64,000 nucleotides of DNA from Nocardia vulneris (GTDB lineage Bacteria > Actinomycetota > Actinomycetes > Mycobacteriales > Mycobacteriaceae). Below, one piece after another: positions 34,894 to 43,277 of this stretch. The position numbers were made by a program, and so were the translations under genes. The DNA lies in the NCBI RefSeq assembly GCF_001613425.1, contig NZ_BDCI01000001.1, positions 62,001 through 126,000 on the forward strand, given 5' to 3'. How positions within the stretch are numbered: the stretch's first letter is position 1; every line of letters begins with the position of its first letter. Under the pieces are notes generated by a model. The model had not been told where the DNA came from. It saw only the letters and a program-made list of their open reading frames with translations, and did no database searches.

Positions 34894-35700
34894 TCACGCT
34901 GATTCGGCGGCGTGCGACCAACTCGGGCCGAGCAGGCTCGCGCCACCGTCGACGAGTTGGACCGTGCCGGTCAGATAGGACGACCGCGTGCTCGCCAGAA
35001 AGGCGGCGACGGCGGCCATTTCGTCCGGTAGGGCGATCCGCCCGATCGCGGTGTGCCTGCCGAGGGTGTCGAACTCCGCTTCGATCCGGTCGGTGCGTTG
35101 CGCCACCACGCGTTCCAGCAGGGGCGTGCGGGTCGCGCTGGGTGCCAGTACGTTGACCGTCACGCCGTCGCGGCCCACCTCGACGGCCAGGGACTGGGCG
35201 AAGCGGGCGATGGCCGTCCTGGTCACACCGGACAGCGCCAGATCGCCGATCGGCACGCTCGCGGTCTCCGAGGTCACGAAAATCACGCGGCCCCAACGGG
35301 CGTCGCGCAGATACGGCAGGGCGGCGAGTGCCACGTCCACGGCGGGCATCAGCACGCCGTCGATCGCCGCACGGTAGTCCGCCGGCGCGAAGCGCGCCGC
35401 GTTCCCGGTCGGCGGGCTGCCGCCGCTGACCACCACGACGTGCACCCCACCGAATTCGGCGGCGACCTCGTCGATCCAGCGGTGGGTGGCCGCGCTGTCG
35501 GTGATGTCCACGCTGGTGGCGTGCACCCGGGCCCGGGAAACCTCCTTGATCGCTCGCTCCGCCGCGGCCAGCCGGGCGGTGTCGCGCGCGCCGATGGCGA
35601 CGTGCGCGCCCTCGGCGGCCAGTTCCCGCGCGATGGCCAGCCCGATACCGCTCGACCCGCCCGCGACCAGCGCTACCTTGTGCTCGAGCCCGAGATCCAT
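34894..35700 (-). CDS. Atypical short-chain dehydrogenase/reductase (SDR) without Tyr/Lys pair
   Basis: The protein (268 residues) has the NAD(P)-binding GGSSGIG at 14-20 and DITDSA at 65-70, like FabG-type SDRs. The NNAG element reads SGGSPP (92-97). At the active site Ser144 is present, but the YxxxK positions are Leu156 and Thr160 (LALSGVTRTA). This atypical SDR group is widespread in bacteria; its chemistry is unclear and may be non-redox. The ATG at 35700 is 2 bases after the sulfotransferase stop. It directly precedes the capsid-like gene, so it is a candidate cargo or structural partner. Confidence 0.82.
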   Translation of the reverse strand: MDLGLEHKVALVAGGSSGIGLAIARELAAEGAHVAIGARDTARLAAAERAIKEVSRARVHATSVDITDSAATHRWIDEVAAEFGGVHVVVVSGGSPPTGNAARFAPADYRAAIDGVLMPAVDVALAALPYLRDARWGRVIFVTSETASVPIGDLALSGVTRTAIARFAQSLAVEVGRDGVTVNVLAPSATRTPLLERVVAQRTDRIEAEFDTLGRHTAIGRIALPDEMAAVAAFLASTRSSYLTGTVQLVDGGASLLGPSWSHAAESA

Positions 35701-35702
35701 GA

Positions 35703-36638
35703 CTACCCCTTCGCTTTCGTGGTGCCGAGCTCGTAGCCGTAGCGGCGCGCGAGCGGCCAGGACAGTGCGGCGACGGTGCGCTGGGCCGACTTCGGCAACC
35801 CGGACCGCCAGGAATCGTCGGACGGACGGATGACGGTGGCCCCGGTGCGGAAGCGGTCCGGGTTCCCGGTCACCGTGTGATTGGTGTGCAACTCGACCGT
35901 GCGATCGGTGACCGGGTTCGCCGCGGGATCGCACGCACAGTGCGCCAGCATCGTGGCGATCGACCGTTCGGGCGCGGCGATGAAGTCCTCGTAGCGCAGG
36001 AACAGGGACCGTTGTGGATGGCGCCGGGTGATCGCGTGCGTGGCGAGATTGAATCCGGTCCAGTAGCCGGTGCTCTTGCCCGGCGACATCGCGTATACGT
36101 ATTCCTTCGGCTTGCTCCAGGATTGGGCCACCGCACGCGGGTCGCGCACCAGATGGATGTAGTACGGCGTGATGCCGTCGAGATACGGCAGCAGGGCGGC
36201 CTCGCCGGGAATCTTGCTGGTATCGACGATCACCCGGGCGTTCGTGCGGGCCGCGACAGCGTGATAGACCTCGGTCATCAGCGTGGCGTGGGCGCGCAGC
36301 GGCGCGCTGCGCAGGCCGCGGCCCAGGACCTGCCAGGTGTGCCGGGTCCGGACGCTGCCGAGCTGACGCCGGATGACCGTGTCGGCGTGCGCGGCGAACG
36401 GCGTATCGGCGGGCTGACCGATCGGCAGGACGGTGGACCAGATCGGGCAGTCGACGAGCTCGAGCCCGCAGCCGCACTCCTGGTTCACGCCGCGCCCGGC
36501 TGCGTTCTTCCAGAGGAAAGCCAGTTCGCCGACGTGAAAGCAGCCGGGGATCTCGTTCAGGATGTTGCCGATGATGGTGCTGCCGTTACGGCACCAACCG
36601 GTGATGCACAGGACCTTCAGCGGGGTATGGTTCGTCAT
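35703..36638 (-). CDS. PAPS-dependent sulfotransferase
   Basis: This 311-residue cytosolic sulfotransferase transfers sulfate from PAPS to a hydroxyl or amine. The 5'-phosphosulfate loop is CITGWCRNGSTIIGNIL (Gly14 to Thr21 core) and the 3'-phosphate motif is LVRDPRAVAQSWS; PDTSK-like VDTSKIPGEA lies between. Several cysteines (QECGCGLELVDCPIW) sit in an insertion and might bind metal. The ATG at 36638 overlaps the MFS stop (ATGA) and the next gene follows by 2 bases, which fixes it in the operon. No PAPS-synthesis genes are in the window. It probably decorates the operon's product. Confidence 0.85.
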   Translation of the reverse strand: MTNHTPLKVLCITGWCRNGSTIIGNILNEIPGCFHVGELAFLWKNAAGRGVNQECGCGLELVDCPIWSTVLPIGQPADTPFAAHADTVIRRQLGSVRTRHTWQVLGRGLRSAPLRAHATLMTEVYHAVAARTNARVIVDTSKIPGEAALLPYLDGITPYYIHLVRDPRAVAQSWSKPKEYVYAMSPGKSTGYWTGFNLATHAITRRHPQRSLFLRYEDFIAAPERSIATMLAHCACDPAANPVTDRTVELHTNHTVTGNPDRFRTGATVIRPSDDSWRSGLPKSAQRTVAALSWPLARRYGYELGTTKAKG

Positions 36639-37795
36639 CTGCCGACTGCCTTCTCCGTGGTGACCGCTTGCCGGATCGTCATGGCCAGGACCGAGGCCGC
36701 GAGCGCGCAGGCCGCGCCGACCACGAAGACGGCGGGATAGCCGAACCCGGTCGCGACGGCCCCGGTCGCCGGCCCCCAGACGAACAGGCCCAGATCCCAG
36801 AACGAGGTGTAGGCGCCGAGTGCCGCGCCCTGCTTGGTGTTGTCGGTGTTGTTCATGACCATCAGCGCCAAAGAGGGGTGCAGGAGCGAGAATCCGACGC
36901 CCATCACCACGGCGCCGAGCACCGCGACCGGCAGGTTCGGCGCCCACGCGATGATCAGCAGCCCCGCGGCTTCGCCTGCGCCACACCAGGATGCGACCCG
37001 GCGCGGCCCCAGCTGATCCGGCAGATGCCCGATGAACAACCGGGTGCCCGCGTACACGGCGCTGAAGGTGCTCAGCACGACGACGCCCGCGTCGATGCCG
37101 CGTTCCTGCAGACCGCTGATCACGAACGCGGCCAGGCCGACATAACCCGCGGCGCCCAATGCCAGGCCGAGTCCGGGCAGCACCGCGGGCCGCAGCAGCA
37201 GCCCGCGGCCACTGGACGCCGCGACGTGCGGCTGCGGTGCGACGGTGCTGATCAGGACCACGCCGAGCAGCGGTGCGGCGGCACAGAACGCCCACACCGC
37301 GTCGATGCCGAAGTGCCGCAAGACCGCGCCGAGCGCGGTGCCCAGCGAGATGCCGCCCCACATGGCGATGCCGTACAGGCCGATCACCTGGCCGCGGCGG
37401 TGGTGCGGGGCGAGCGTCACGGTCCAGACCGCGCCCGCGGTGAACAGGGCGGCCTCGCCGATGCCGAGCAGCAGCCGGACCACGATCAGGCCCGCAAGGC
37501 CGACCGGGAGGAAGTACAGCAGGCCGCCCGTCGCGATCGCGAGCGCGCCGCAGCGCATGACGGACCGATGTCCGTATCGATCAGCGAGTCCACCGAAGAT
37601 CGGCCGGGTGAGCAGCGCGGTGAGCGCGGTCGCGGTGACCGCGAGACCCACCGCGAGATCGCCCGCCCCGAACTGATCCCGCACGTGCGCGGGCAGCACC
37701 GGGATCGCCGCGGACAGGCCGAGATAGCCGCAGAACAGACCGCCGAACACGCCGGCCAGGGCGAGCCGGGGTAGCGCGCCCGCCTCGGCGCTCAT
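36635..37795 (-). CDS. MFS exporter
   Basis: The 386-residue major facilitator protein has about 12 hydrophobic helices. Motif A is FGGLADRYGHRSVMR after helix 2, and a motif-C-like glycine/proline pattern follows in helix 5. The family resembles YcaD/AraJ-type drug or small-molecule exporters. ATG 37795 overlaps the aminotransferase stop (ATGA), and its own stop overlaps the sulfotransferase start. In this operon it is the natural candidate to export the finished product; import of a precursor cannot be excluded. Confidence 0.85.
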   Translation of the reverse strand: MSAEAGALPRLALAGVFGGLFCGYLGLSAAIPVLPAHVRDQFGAGDLAVGLAVTATALTALLTRPIFGGLADRYGHRSVMRCGALAIATGGLLYFLPVGLAGLIVVRLLLGIGEAALFTAGAVWTVTLAPHHRRGQVIGLYGIAMWGGISLGTALGAVLRHFGIDAVWAFCAAAPLLGVVLISTVAPQPHVAASSGRGLLLRPAVLPGLGLALGAAGYVGLAAFVISGLQERGIDAGVVVLSTFSAVYAGTRLFIGHLPDQLGPRRVASWCGAGEAAGLLIIAWAPNLPVAVLGAVVMGVGFSLLHPSLALMVMNNTDNTKQGAALGAYTSFWDLGLFVWGPATGAVATGFGYPAVFVVGAACALAASVLAMTIRQAVTTEKAVGR

Positions 37796-39132
37796 CGCTG
37801 CCCGGCCGCCGCGGAGCCCGCGCCCTCTTCGGTGCCGAGTTCGGCGGCGGCGACTTTGCGCACCGCCGTGACGAGTTCGTCGCAATCCGCGGGCGTCAGC
37901 GTCGAGGACAACGGAACATCAACGGCCCCTTGTAGATAGCGGGTCGCCGCGGGCAGCAGTGCTTGGATGGCGGCAGTCGTCATGCCGCGGAACAGGAATC
38001 GCCAATTCCAGAAGGCCCGGATGTTGTGATCGGCGTCGGAACCGAGATTGCGCGCCTCGATGCCCTCGTGGCAGAGCGCCCGCGCGAACCACTGCGCGCG
38101 CCCGCTCGGCACCTGGAAGATGAAGGCCTCGCCGAGATACGCGCCCGGCGCGACCGGTTGCCGGATCCGAATTCCGTCGACGTCGGCCAGCGCCGCGGCG
38201 ACATGATCGTAATTGCGCCGGAACGCGGCCAGTCGTATCGGCAATCGCGCCAGCTCGGCCCGCAGCAGCGCGGCGCGGATCTCGTCCATCCGGAAACTGA
38301 GCAGCGGCAGGTCCAAATCGGTGGCGATCGGTGGCTCGCCGTCCGGGAAATGCCGGCGCAATCGACCTTCGTAGGCGCCGGAAAGCACCGTGGCGCGGGC
38401 GAACAGCGCGCTGTCGTCGGTGACGAGAAAGCCGCCCTCGCCGCTGTTGAGCGACTTGTCCGATTGGGTGCTGAACGCGCCCGCCAGACCGAAGGTGCCG
38501 AGCTTACGGCCCGCCAATTCCGCGCCGAGCGCCGGCACGGCGTCCTCGAACACAGGCACGCCCATTTCGTCGGCGAATTCGAGCAGGGCCGCCATGTCGC
38601 CGGCGAAACCGCGCATGTGCACCACCATGATCGCGCGCACCTGCGGGGTCCACCGGCGCCGCAGATCGGCGACGTCCAGGTGCAGATTCTCGTCGACATC
38701 GACGAGGAACGGCGTGCATCCGGCGAGCAGAATGGCGCTCGGCGTCGCCGCGAAAGTGAATCCGGGACAGGCGATCAGGCTGCCGGGCGGGATGCCCGCG
38801 GCCATGATCGCCAGGGCCAGCGCGGTGGTGCCGCTGGCGGTGGCCAGTGCGTGCTTGCAGCCGAAATAGCGGCAGAGTTCGGCTTCGAATCCGGCGCACT
38901 CGGTTTCGTGCGCGGGCCGGTAGTCGTAGCGGAAGTAGAGGTGGCTGCGAATGGCGCGCAGCGCCGCCGCCTCGTCTTCGGGATAGACGCACACGGCGCC
39001 TCGGTCATAGGTCGGCCAGGGCGCCGAGCGGACGGGAATACCGCCGTCCAGTGCCAGCCGCGAATCGGTAGCTATCCATGCGCCCGGCAATTGCCGGGTC
39101 GATGCCGAATGGTCTATCTCATTATCCGCCAT
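37792..39132 (-). CDS. DegT/DnrJ/EryC1/StrS family PLP aminotransferase
   Basis: The 446-residue protein has the sugar/aminocyclitol aminotransferase signatures. ALATASGTTALALAI (near 95-109) binds PLP phosphate, Asp197 (FEDAVPALGAE) contacts the ring, and Lys226 (TQSDKSLNSGEGGFLVT) forms the Schiff base. Members aminate keto-sugars, cyclitols or make AHBA-like aromatics. The first ~26 residues precede the conserved LALDGGIPVR and the last ~30 are a charged, Ala/Gly-rich tail; either could be a sorting tag. It is the first gene of the seven-gene operon; AAGGA lies seven bases before the ATG. Confidence 0.88.
   Translation of the reverse strand: MADNEIDHSASTRQLPGAWIATDSRLALDGGIPVRSAPWPTYDRGAVCVYPEDEAAALRAIRSHLYFRYDYRPAHETECAGFEAELCRYFGCKHALATASGTTALALAIMAAGIPPGSLIACPGFTFAATPSAILLAGCTPFLVDVDENLHLDVADLRRRWTPQVRAIMVVHMRGFAGDMAALLEFADEMGVPVFEDAVPALGAELAGRKLGTFGLAGAFSTQSDKSLNSGEGGFLVTDDSALFARATVLSGAYEGRLRRHFPDGEPPIATDLDLPLLSFRMDEIRAALLRAELARLPIRLAAFRRNYDHVAAALADVDGIRIRQPVAPGAYLGEAFIFQVPSGRAQWFARALCHEGIEARNLGSDADHNIRAFWNWRFLFRGMTTAAIQALLPAATRYLQGAVDVPLSSTLTPADCDELVTAVRKVAAAELGTEEGAGSAAAGQR
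39083..39098. promoter_or_regulatory. Perfect 16-bp palindrome within the 5' end of the aminotransferase gene
   Basis: CCCGGCAATTGCCGGG is a perfect palindrome about 35-50 bp inside the first gene of the capsid operon. Its half CCGGCAAT recurs in the palindrome at 39266-39278 upstream. A coding-region operator is possible but unproven. Confidence 0.4.
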
Positions 39133-39265
39133 CGGAATTCCTTGCCAAACAAACAGTAAAACATCGGCGAGCCGCCACCGTATCGTCCGTCGAGCTTCCC
39201 CCGGGGAAATGGTAGGACGTCCGTGGAACGGTACACCGAACTTTCCCGCCGGATACCCGAAATCG

Positions 39266-39278
39266 ATTGCCCGGCAAT
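39266..39278. promoter_or_regulatory. ATTGCC-C-GGCAAT palindrome upstream of the capsid operon
   Basis: ATTGCCCGGCAAT is a perfect 6-bp dyad about 135 bp before the aminotransferase start, in the 283-bp gap that must hold the operon promoter. A looser TTGCCCTGGCA copy lies near 39312. The rest of the gap shows no gene on either strand. The regulator is not identified. Confidence 0.4.
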
Positions 39279-39415
39279 GCGGTCTATTGTTGAGACGTCA
39301 CCGAAACCGCCTTGCCCTGGCAGGCGAAATGAGAGCGCGCGGATATGACGCCGATGCGCCAGGGCGCGAAAGGGGTCACGGCGGCAAGGCTTCCGGCTCG
39401 GTGCCCGCCGACCGC

Positions 39416-41785
39416 TCAGCGCGCGCGTTCCCGGACCACCCGCGCGATATCGATCCGCTCGACGAGCCGGGCGGCGGGCAGCTGGGAGAGCACGGCAGCG
39501 GTCAGCACCGCGGCGACGGCGAGCAGCAGCGGCGCCGGCCCCAGCGATAGCCGCAGGTTGAACATGTCGCTGTTGAACGAACGCAGAAACGCCCACGCCG
39601 CAAAGACTCCCGCGAGCAGCCCCAGGGGCACCGCGAGCAGTGTCGCGGCCAGGTTCTCCGTCGCCAGCGCCGCGGTGAGCCGGCGCACCGGTACCCCCGC
39701 GGCCCGCAGGGTGGCCAGTTCGGTGGTGCGCTCGGCGAGGTTCACCGTCATCGTCACGTAGATGACCGTGCACGCGAGCACGGCCCCGAGCACGAGCATC
39801 ACGAGGACGAAGACCCAGAACAGACCGAGGAACTTGTCGACCTGGTGTTGCAGGGCAGCAGTGTCGGTGTAGGTGACCACACCGGGCAACGAGGTGATTT
39901 CGGCGCGCAAGGCATCCCGGTCGGCCGTGGGGCCGAACCGAATCAGATAGCCGTGCAGGCCGATTCCGCCGATCTGTGCCGCTACGGCATTGTCGGCGTA
40001 GAGGAAGGTGCCCAGCGGTTCGTCGACGAAGCCCGCGATCCGTTGCGGGTGCGGGGTGCCCAGTGCCGCGGTGATGGTGATGGTGTCGCCGACCCCGACG
40101 CCGAGTCGGTCCGCCAGTGGCGCGCCCGCAAGCACGCCGTCGCCGGGCAGGGACCGGGTGCCGCCGTCCGGGGTGCGCAGGCCGCGCATGGTGGTGTCCG
40201 GGGCCAGCCCGGTCAGGGTCGTCGCGTAGGAACGGTCGCCCGCGGTGACCGTGACCGGTGTGGCGGTCGTCGGCTCGGCGGCGGCGACGCCGGGCAGCGC
40301 GCGCAGGTGTGCGGCCGGATCGGCAGTGCCGGGAGCGAGATACACCGTGGCGTCGGCGCGTTCGATCTGCTCGAACTGGATGTCGAGTACGGTGCGCATG
40401 CTGGTGAGCATGCCGACCGAAGCCAGGATCAGGACCAGTGACAGCACCGTGCCGGTCATGGTCGCGAGGGTGCGCCGCCTGCCGCGTGCCAGTGCGCGCA
40501 GGGCCATGCGCGCGACCACCGGCAGTCGATGCCGGCGGGCCGACCACCGGCTGAACGGGCCCGCGGTGCCCGGGTGCAGGCCGTCGCCACGCATGGCCGC
40601 GGCGGGTGCGATACGTGCGGCGGCAACGGCCGGTGCCAGTCCGGCGACGAGCCCGGTGAGTATTCCGAGTGCGAATCCGACCAGGGCAGTGGGAATTCGG
40701 TGCTCGACCACGGTATCGGGGATACCGATGGCCGAGGTGTACACGGTGGTGACCGCCGACGTGGCGACGAAACCGCCGAGCACACCGAGCGCGGCGCCGA
40801 GCGCGGCGATGCCCACGCCGTAGCTCACGTAGTGACCGACGACGGTGCGCCGCCGCGCGCCCATGGCCAGCAGCGTGCCGATGATCGGTCGTTCCGTCTG
40901 CACCAGCCGCGTGATCAAGACGTACTCGGCCACCGCGGCGGCCGCGAGGAAGAGCGCGGGAAAGCCCACCGCGAGGTCGGCGAAGCCGTCGAGATCCTCG
41001 TGCAGCGTCGCGTCGGACGGTTGTTCGGCCTGCGGCACGAGATCCACCGCCCCCGCGGCACGTAACGCGTCCGCCACTGCGTCGCGGTCGGACTGCGTTG
41101 CCGTGCCGGCCATTTCGACGAGTGTCTGGTTCGGCCGTGGCTGTCCGGCCAGCGCCGCGGCGACAGGTTGGGCCGCGAAGGCGACGGCGAAGGCGTGCGG
41201 ATCGCTCAGCACCTCTTGCCGATCGCGCGCGGGCCACAGGTATTCGGCGGAGCGGGCGACGCCGGACACGGTGACGCTCTGCCAGGTGCTGCCGTCGAAG
41301 ATCTGGAACCTGCTACCGGGCCGCAGTCCGAACGTCTCGGCGGCGTGCTGCTCCACCACGATATCGTCCGCCCGCGCGGGGTCCGGTGCGGTGCCCGCGG
41401 TCAGCTGGATCTCGTTGACACTCGGGGTGGTCGGCTGCGGCAGCCCGACGATCCGGCCGAGCAGTTTGGTGTCGCCGATCGAGAACGGCACGTCGGCCTG
41501 GGTGCGCGTGCCGACCCGGGCGACGCCCGGAGCTCCCGCGACGGCGGCCGCGAGGTGTGCGGGATCGCCTCCGGTAGCGGTGAAATCGGCGAAATGCAGG
41601 CGCTGGTAGGTGCTCTGGTACGACGTCTCGAGATTGCGGAACGAGTCGTAGCTGGCGATGAACAGCAGCACTCCGAGTAGGACTGTGGCCGCGATCGCGG
41701 CCACCTGCGCGGTGCGCCTGCGCATATCGCGCAGAGTCTTCTTGGGCAGCACCCGGTTCGGTGTGATGAACACGGCCCTCACCAC
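39416..41785 (-). CDS. ABC exporter permease, FtsX/MacB-like
   Basis: The 789-residue membrane protein has the long FtsX-type layout of actinobacteria. A first helix is at RRRTAQVAAIAATVLLGVLLFIASY, followed by a large extracytoplasmic domain, three helices (about 275-390), a second external domain (about 465-650) and a final three-helix group. A Gly/Ala-rich FtsX-like segment LGAVLACTVIYVTMTVNLAERTTELATLRAAG lies in the last group. It works with the ATPase encoded just upstream, which it overlaps by 7 bases; the start is GTG 41785. Such pairs export lipids or peptides or act mechanically on the envelope. It faces the capsid operon on the same strand but is separated by a promoter-size gap. 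Confidence 0.87.
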   Translation of the reverse strand: MVRAVFITPNRVLPKKTLRDMRRRTAQVAAIAATVLLGVLLFIASYDSFRNLETSYQSTYQRLHFADFTATGGDPAHLAAAVAGAPGVARVGTRTQADVPFSIGDTKLLGRIVGLPQPTTPSVNEIQLTAGTAPDPARADDIVVEQHAAETFGLRPGSRFQIFDGSTWQSVTVSGVARSAEYLWPARDRQEVLSDPHAFAVAFAAQPVAAALAGQPRPNQTLVEMAGTATQSDRDAVADALRAAGAVDLVPQAEQPSDATLHEDLDGFADLAVGFPALFLAAAAVAEYVLITRLVQTERPIIGTLLAMGARRRTVVGHYVSYGVGIAALGAALGVLGGFVATSAVTTVYTSAIGIPDTVVEHRIPTALVGFALGILTGLVAGLAPAVAAARIAPAAAMRGDGLHPGTAGPFSRWSARRHRLPVVARMALRALARGRRRTLATMTGTVLSLVLILASVGMLTSMRTVLDIQFEQIERADATVYLAPGTADPAAHLRALPGVAAAEPTTATPVTVTAGDRSYATTLTGLAPDTTMRGLRTPDGGTRSLPGDGVLAGAPLADRLGVGVGDTITITAALGTPHPQRIAGFVDEPLGTFLYADNAVAAQIGGIGLHGYLIRFGPTADRDALRAEITSLPGVVTYTDTAALQHQVDKFLGLFWVFVLVMLVLGAVLACTVIYVTMTVNLAERTTELATLRAAGVPVRRLTAALATENLAATLLAVPLGLLAGVFAAWAFLRSFNSDMFNLRLSLGPAPLLLAVAAVLTAAVLSQLPAARLVERIDIARVVRERAR

Positions 41786-42528
41786 CTGATCGTCGAGGCG
41801 TCGGCCGGTCGCGTGTTGACCTCGGCCGAAACGATCTCGCCGTCGCGCATCCGGATCACCCGATCGGCGATCTCGGCGGCGACCTCGTTGTGCGTCACCA
41901 TGATGACGCCGCGCCCCGCTCGGCTGGTGCGTTGCAGTAGTTCGAGGACGCCGCGACCGGTGGCGACATCCAGTGCGCCGGTGGGCTCGTCGGCCAGCAG
42001 CAGATCCGGGTCGGTGGCCAGTGCCCGCGCGATGGACACCCGTTGCTGCTGACCACCGGACAGCTGCGCGGGGAAATGGTCTGCGCGATCGGACAATCCG
42101 ACCGCGGACAGCAGTTCCAGCACCTTTTTGCGATCGCCGCGACCGGTCAACTCCACGATGACCTCGACATTCTCCCGGGCGGTGAGGCCGGCGACGAGAT
42201 TGAAGAACTGGAAGACGAACCCGATGTGATCGCGCCGGAACGCGCCGAGAGCGGCCGGCTTCTCGGTCGAGATATCTTGTTCGGCAACGACTATCGATCC
42301 GTCGTCGGCAGACTCGATGCCGCCGATGATATTGAGCAGCGTGGTCTTGCCCGAGCCGCTGGCCCCGAGTATCGCGACCAGTTCGCCGGGTGCGATGTCC
42401 AGGTCGACAGCGGTGAGCGCGTGCACTGCGGCCTCGCCGCTGCCGTAGGTCTTGCGCACCCCGCGCAGTCGGACACCGCCGCGTGCGGCGTTATTCTCCG
42501 TTGCGTTCGAGTTCCTGTGTTCGATCAT
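41779..42528 (-). CDS. ABC transporter ATP-binding protein, MacB/LolD-like
   Basis: The protein (249 residues) has all ATPase motifs: Walker A GASGSGKTT, Q-loop FVFQFFNLVAGLT, signature LSGGQQQRVSIARAL, Walker B LLLADEPTGALD and the H-loop VTHN. The FVFQFFNL form is typical for LolD/MacB ATPases paired with FtsX permeases. Its coding region overlaps the permease start by 7 bases and its own 5' end overlaps the TetR gene by 38 bases, so the three genes form one unit. Confidence 0.92.
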   Translation of the reverse strand: MIEHRNSNATENNAARGGVRLRGVRKTYGSGEAAVHALTAVDLDIAPGELVAILGASGSGKTTLLNIIGGIESADDGSIVVAEQDISTEKPAALGAFRRDHIGFVFQFFNLVAGLTARENVEVIVELTGRGDRKKVLELLSAVGLSDRADHFPAQLSGGQQQRVSIARALATDPDLLLADEPTGALDVATGRGVLELLQRTSRAGRGVIMVTHNEVAAEIADRVIRMRDGEIVSAEVNTRPADASTIRW

Positions 42529-43114
42529 CGGAAGGTCTTTCGCTCTCGGAATTTTGGGGCAGACCCGCCGCGCGCAGCAGCGGGCCGGTCAGTGGCACGG
42601 CGGCCATATCGGGGTCGATCATGCGATGCAGGATGAGGCCGTCGACCAGGGCGAGCACGATGGCCGCGGTGGCCTCGGGGTCGGCGGTGCCCTCCCGGGC
42701 GAACCACGCGGTGGTCGCGGCGCGTGCTTCGGCGAGCAAGGCGCCGATTCCGGCCCGCAGTCGGGGCAGCCGGGTCGCGGCCAGCATCATCTCGCTCATG
42801 GCGACCGTCGACTGGTCCGCCACGGTGTAGGAGCCGATCACGCTGAGCATCCGGGTCATCGCGGCGATGCCGGGCATGGCCAGCACCCCGGCCATGACCG
42901 TGTCGTATTGCGTGCGCGCCAACTGGAGCGACGCGTCGATCAGCAGGTCGGTCAGCGAGCGGAAGTGGTAGTGGACCAACCCGGGCCGCACCGCGGCGCG
43001 CTCGGCCACCATCCGGGTGGTCACCGCGCCCCAGCCGTGCTCGGCGATCAGCTCGACCGCCGCCGTCATGAGCTTGGCGCGGGTTTCCTGTCCCTGCTCC
43101 GCCGCAGTGACCAC
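42491..43114 (-). CDS. TetR-family transcriptional regulator
   Basis: The 207-residue protein has an N-terminal TetR helix-turn-helix (TRAKLMTAAVELIAEHGWGAVTTRMVAERAAVRPGLVHYHFRS) and a helical ligand domain. The GTG start at 43114 has GGGAG about eight bases upstream; the frame is open further back without protein-like sequence. It overlaps the ABC ATPase gene by 38 bases and probably represses the whole exporter unit, including itself, until a transported compound binds. Confidence 0.87.
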   Translation of the reverse strand: MVTAAEQGQETRAKLMTAAVELIAEHGWGAVTTRMVAERAAVRPGLVHYHFRSLTDLLIDASLQLARTQYDTVMAGVLAMPGIAAMTRMLSVIGSYTVADQSTVAMSEMMLAATRLPRLRAGIGALLAEARAATTAWFAREGTADPEATAAIVLALVDGLILHRMIDPDMAAVPLTGPLLRAAGLPQNSESERPSDDRTQELERNGE

Positions 43115-43131
43115 AGCTCGGCTCCCATCCT

Positions 43132-43193
43132 GTTTGGTCGATCGCCTTGGGCGTCCGTCCAAACCAACGATAGACGCATACTGCAACAGTTGC
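43132..43193. promoter_or_regulatory. Inverted repeats upstream of the TetR-ABC unit
   Basis: GTTTGG at 43132-43137 is inverted as CCAAAC at 43159-43164, and GCAACAGTTGC at 43183-43193 is a perfect 11-base palindrome. Both lie within 80 bp upstream of the TetR start, where an autoregulatory operator is expected. Which one is used cannot be told. Confidence 0.35.
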
Positions 43194-43223
43194 CAGAGGC
43201 AAGAAGTATCCGGACACGAAAAC

Positions 43224-43269
43224 GCCCGCATCCCGTGCCGGCCGGTTGGTCGGCGCGGGATGCGGGCGG
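43224..43269 (-). terminator. Intrinsic terminator of the 2-oxoacid dehydrogenase operon
   Basis: A perfect 13-bp inverted repeat (CGCCCGCATCCCG at 43224-43236, mirrored at 43257-43269) encloses a 20-base loop. It starts 8 bases after the E2 stop on the minus strand and is followed there by TTTT. This is a textbook Rho-independent terminator. Confidence 0.88.
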
Positions 43270-43277
43270 TTCGGACG

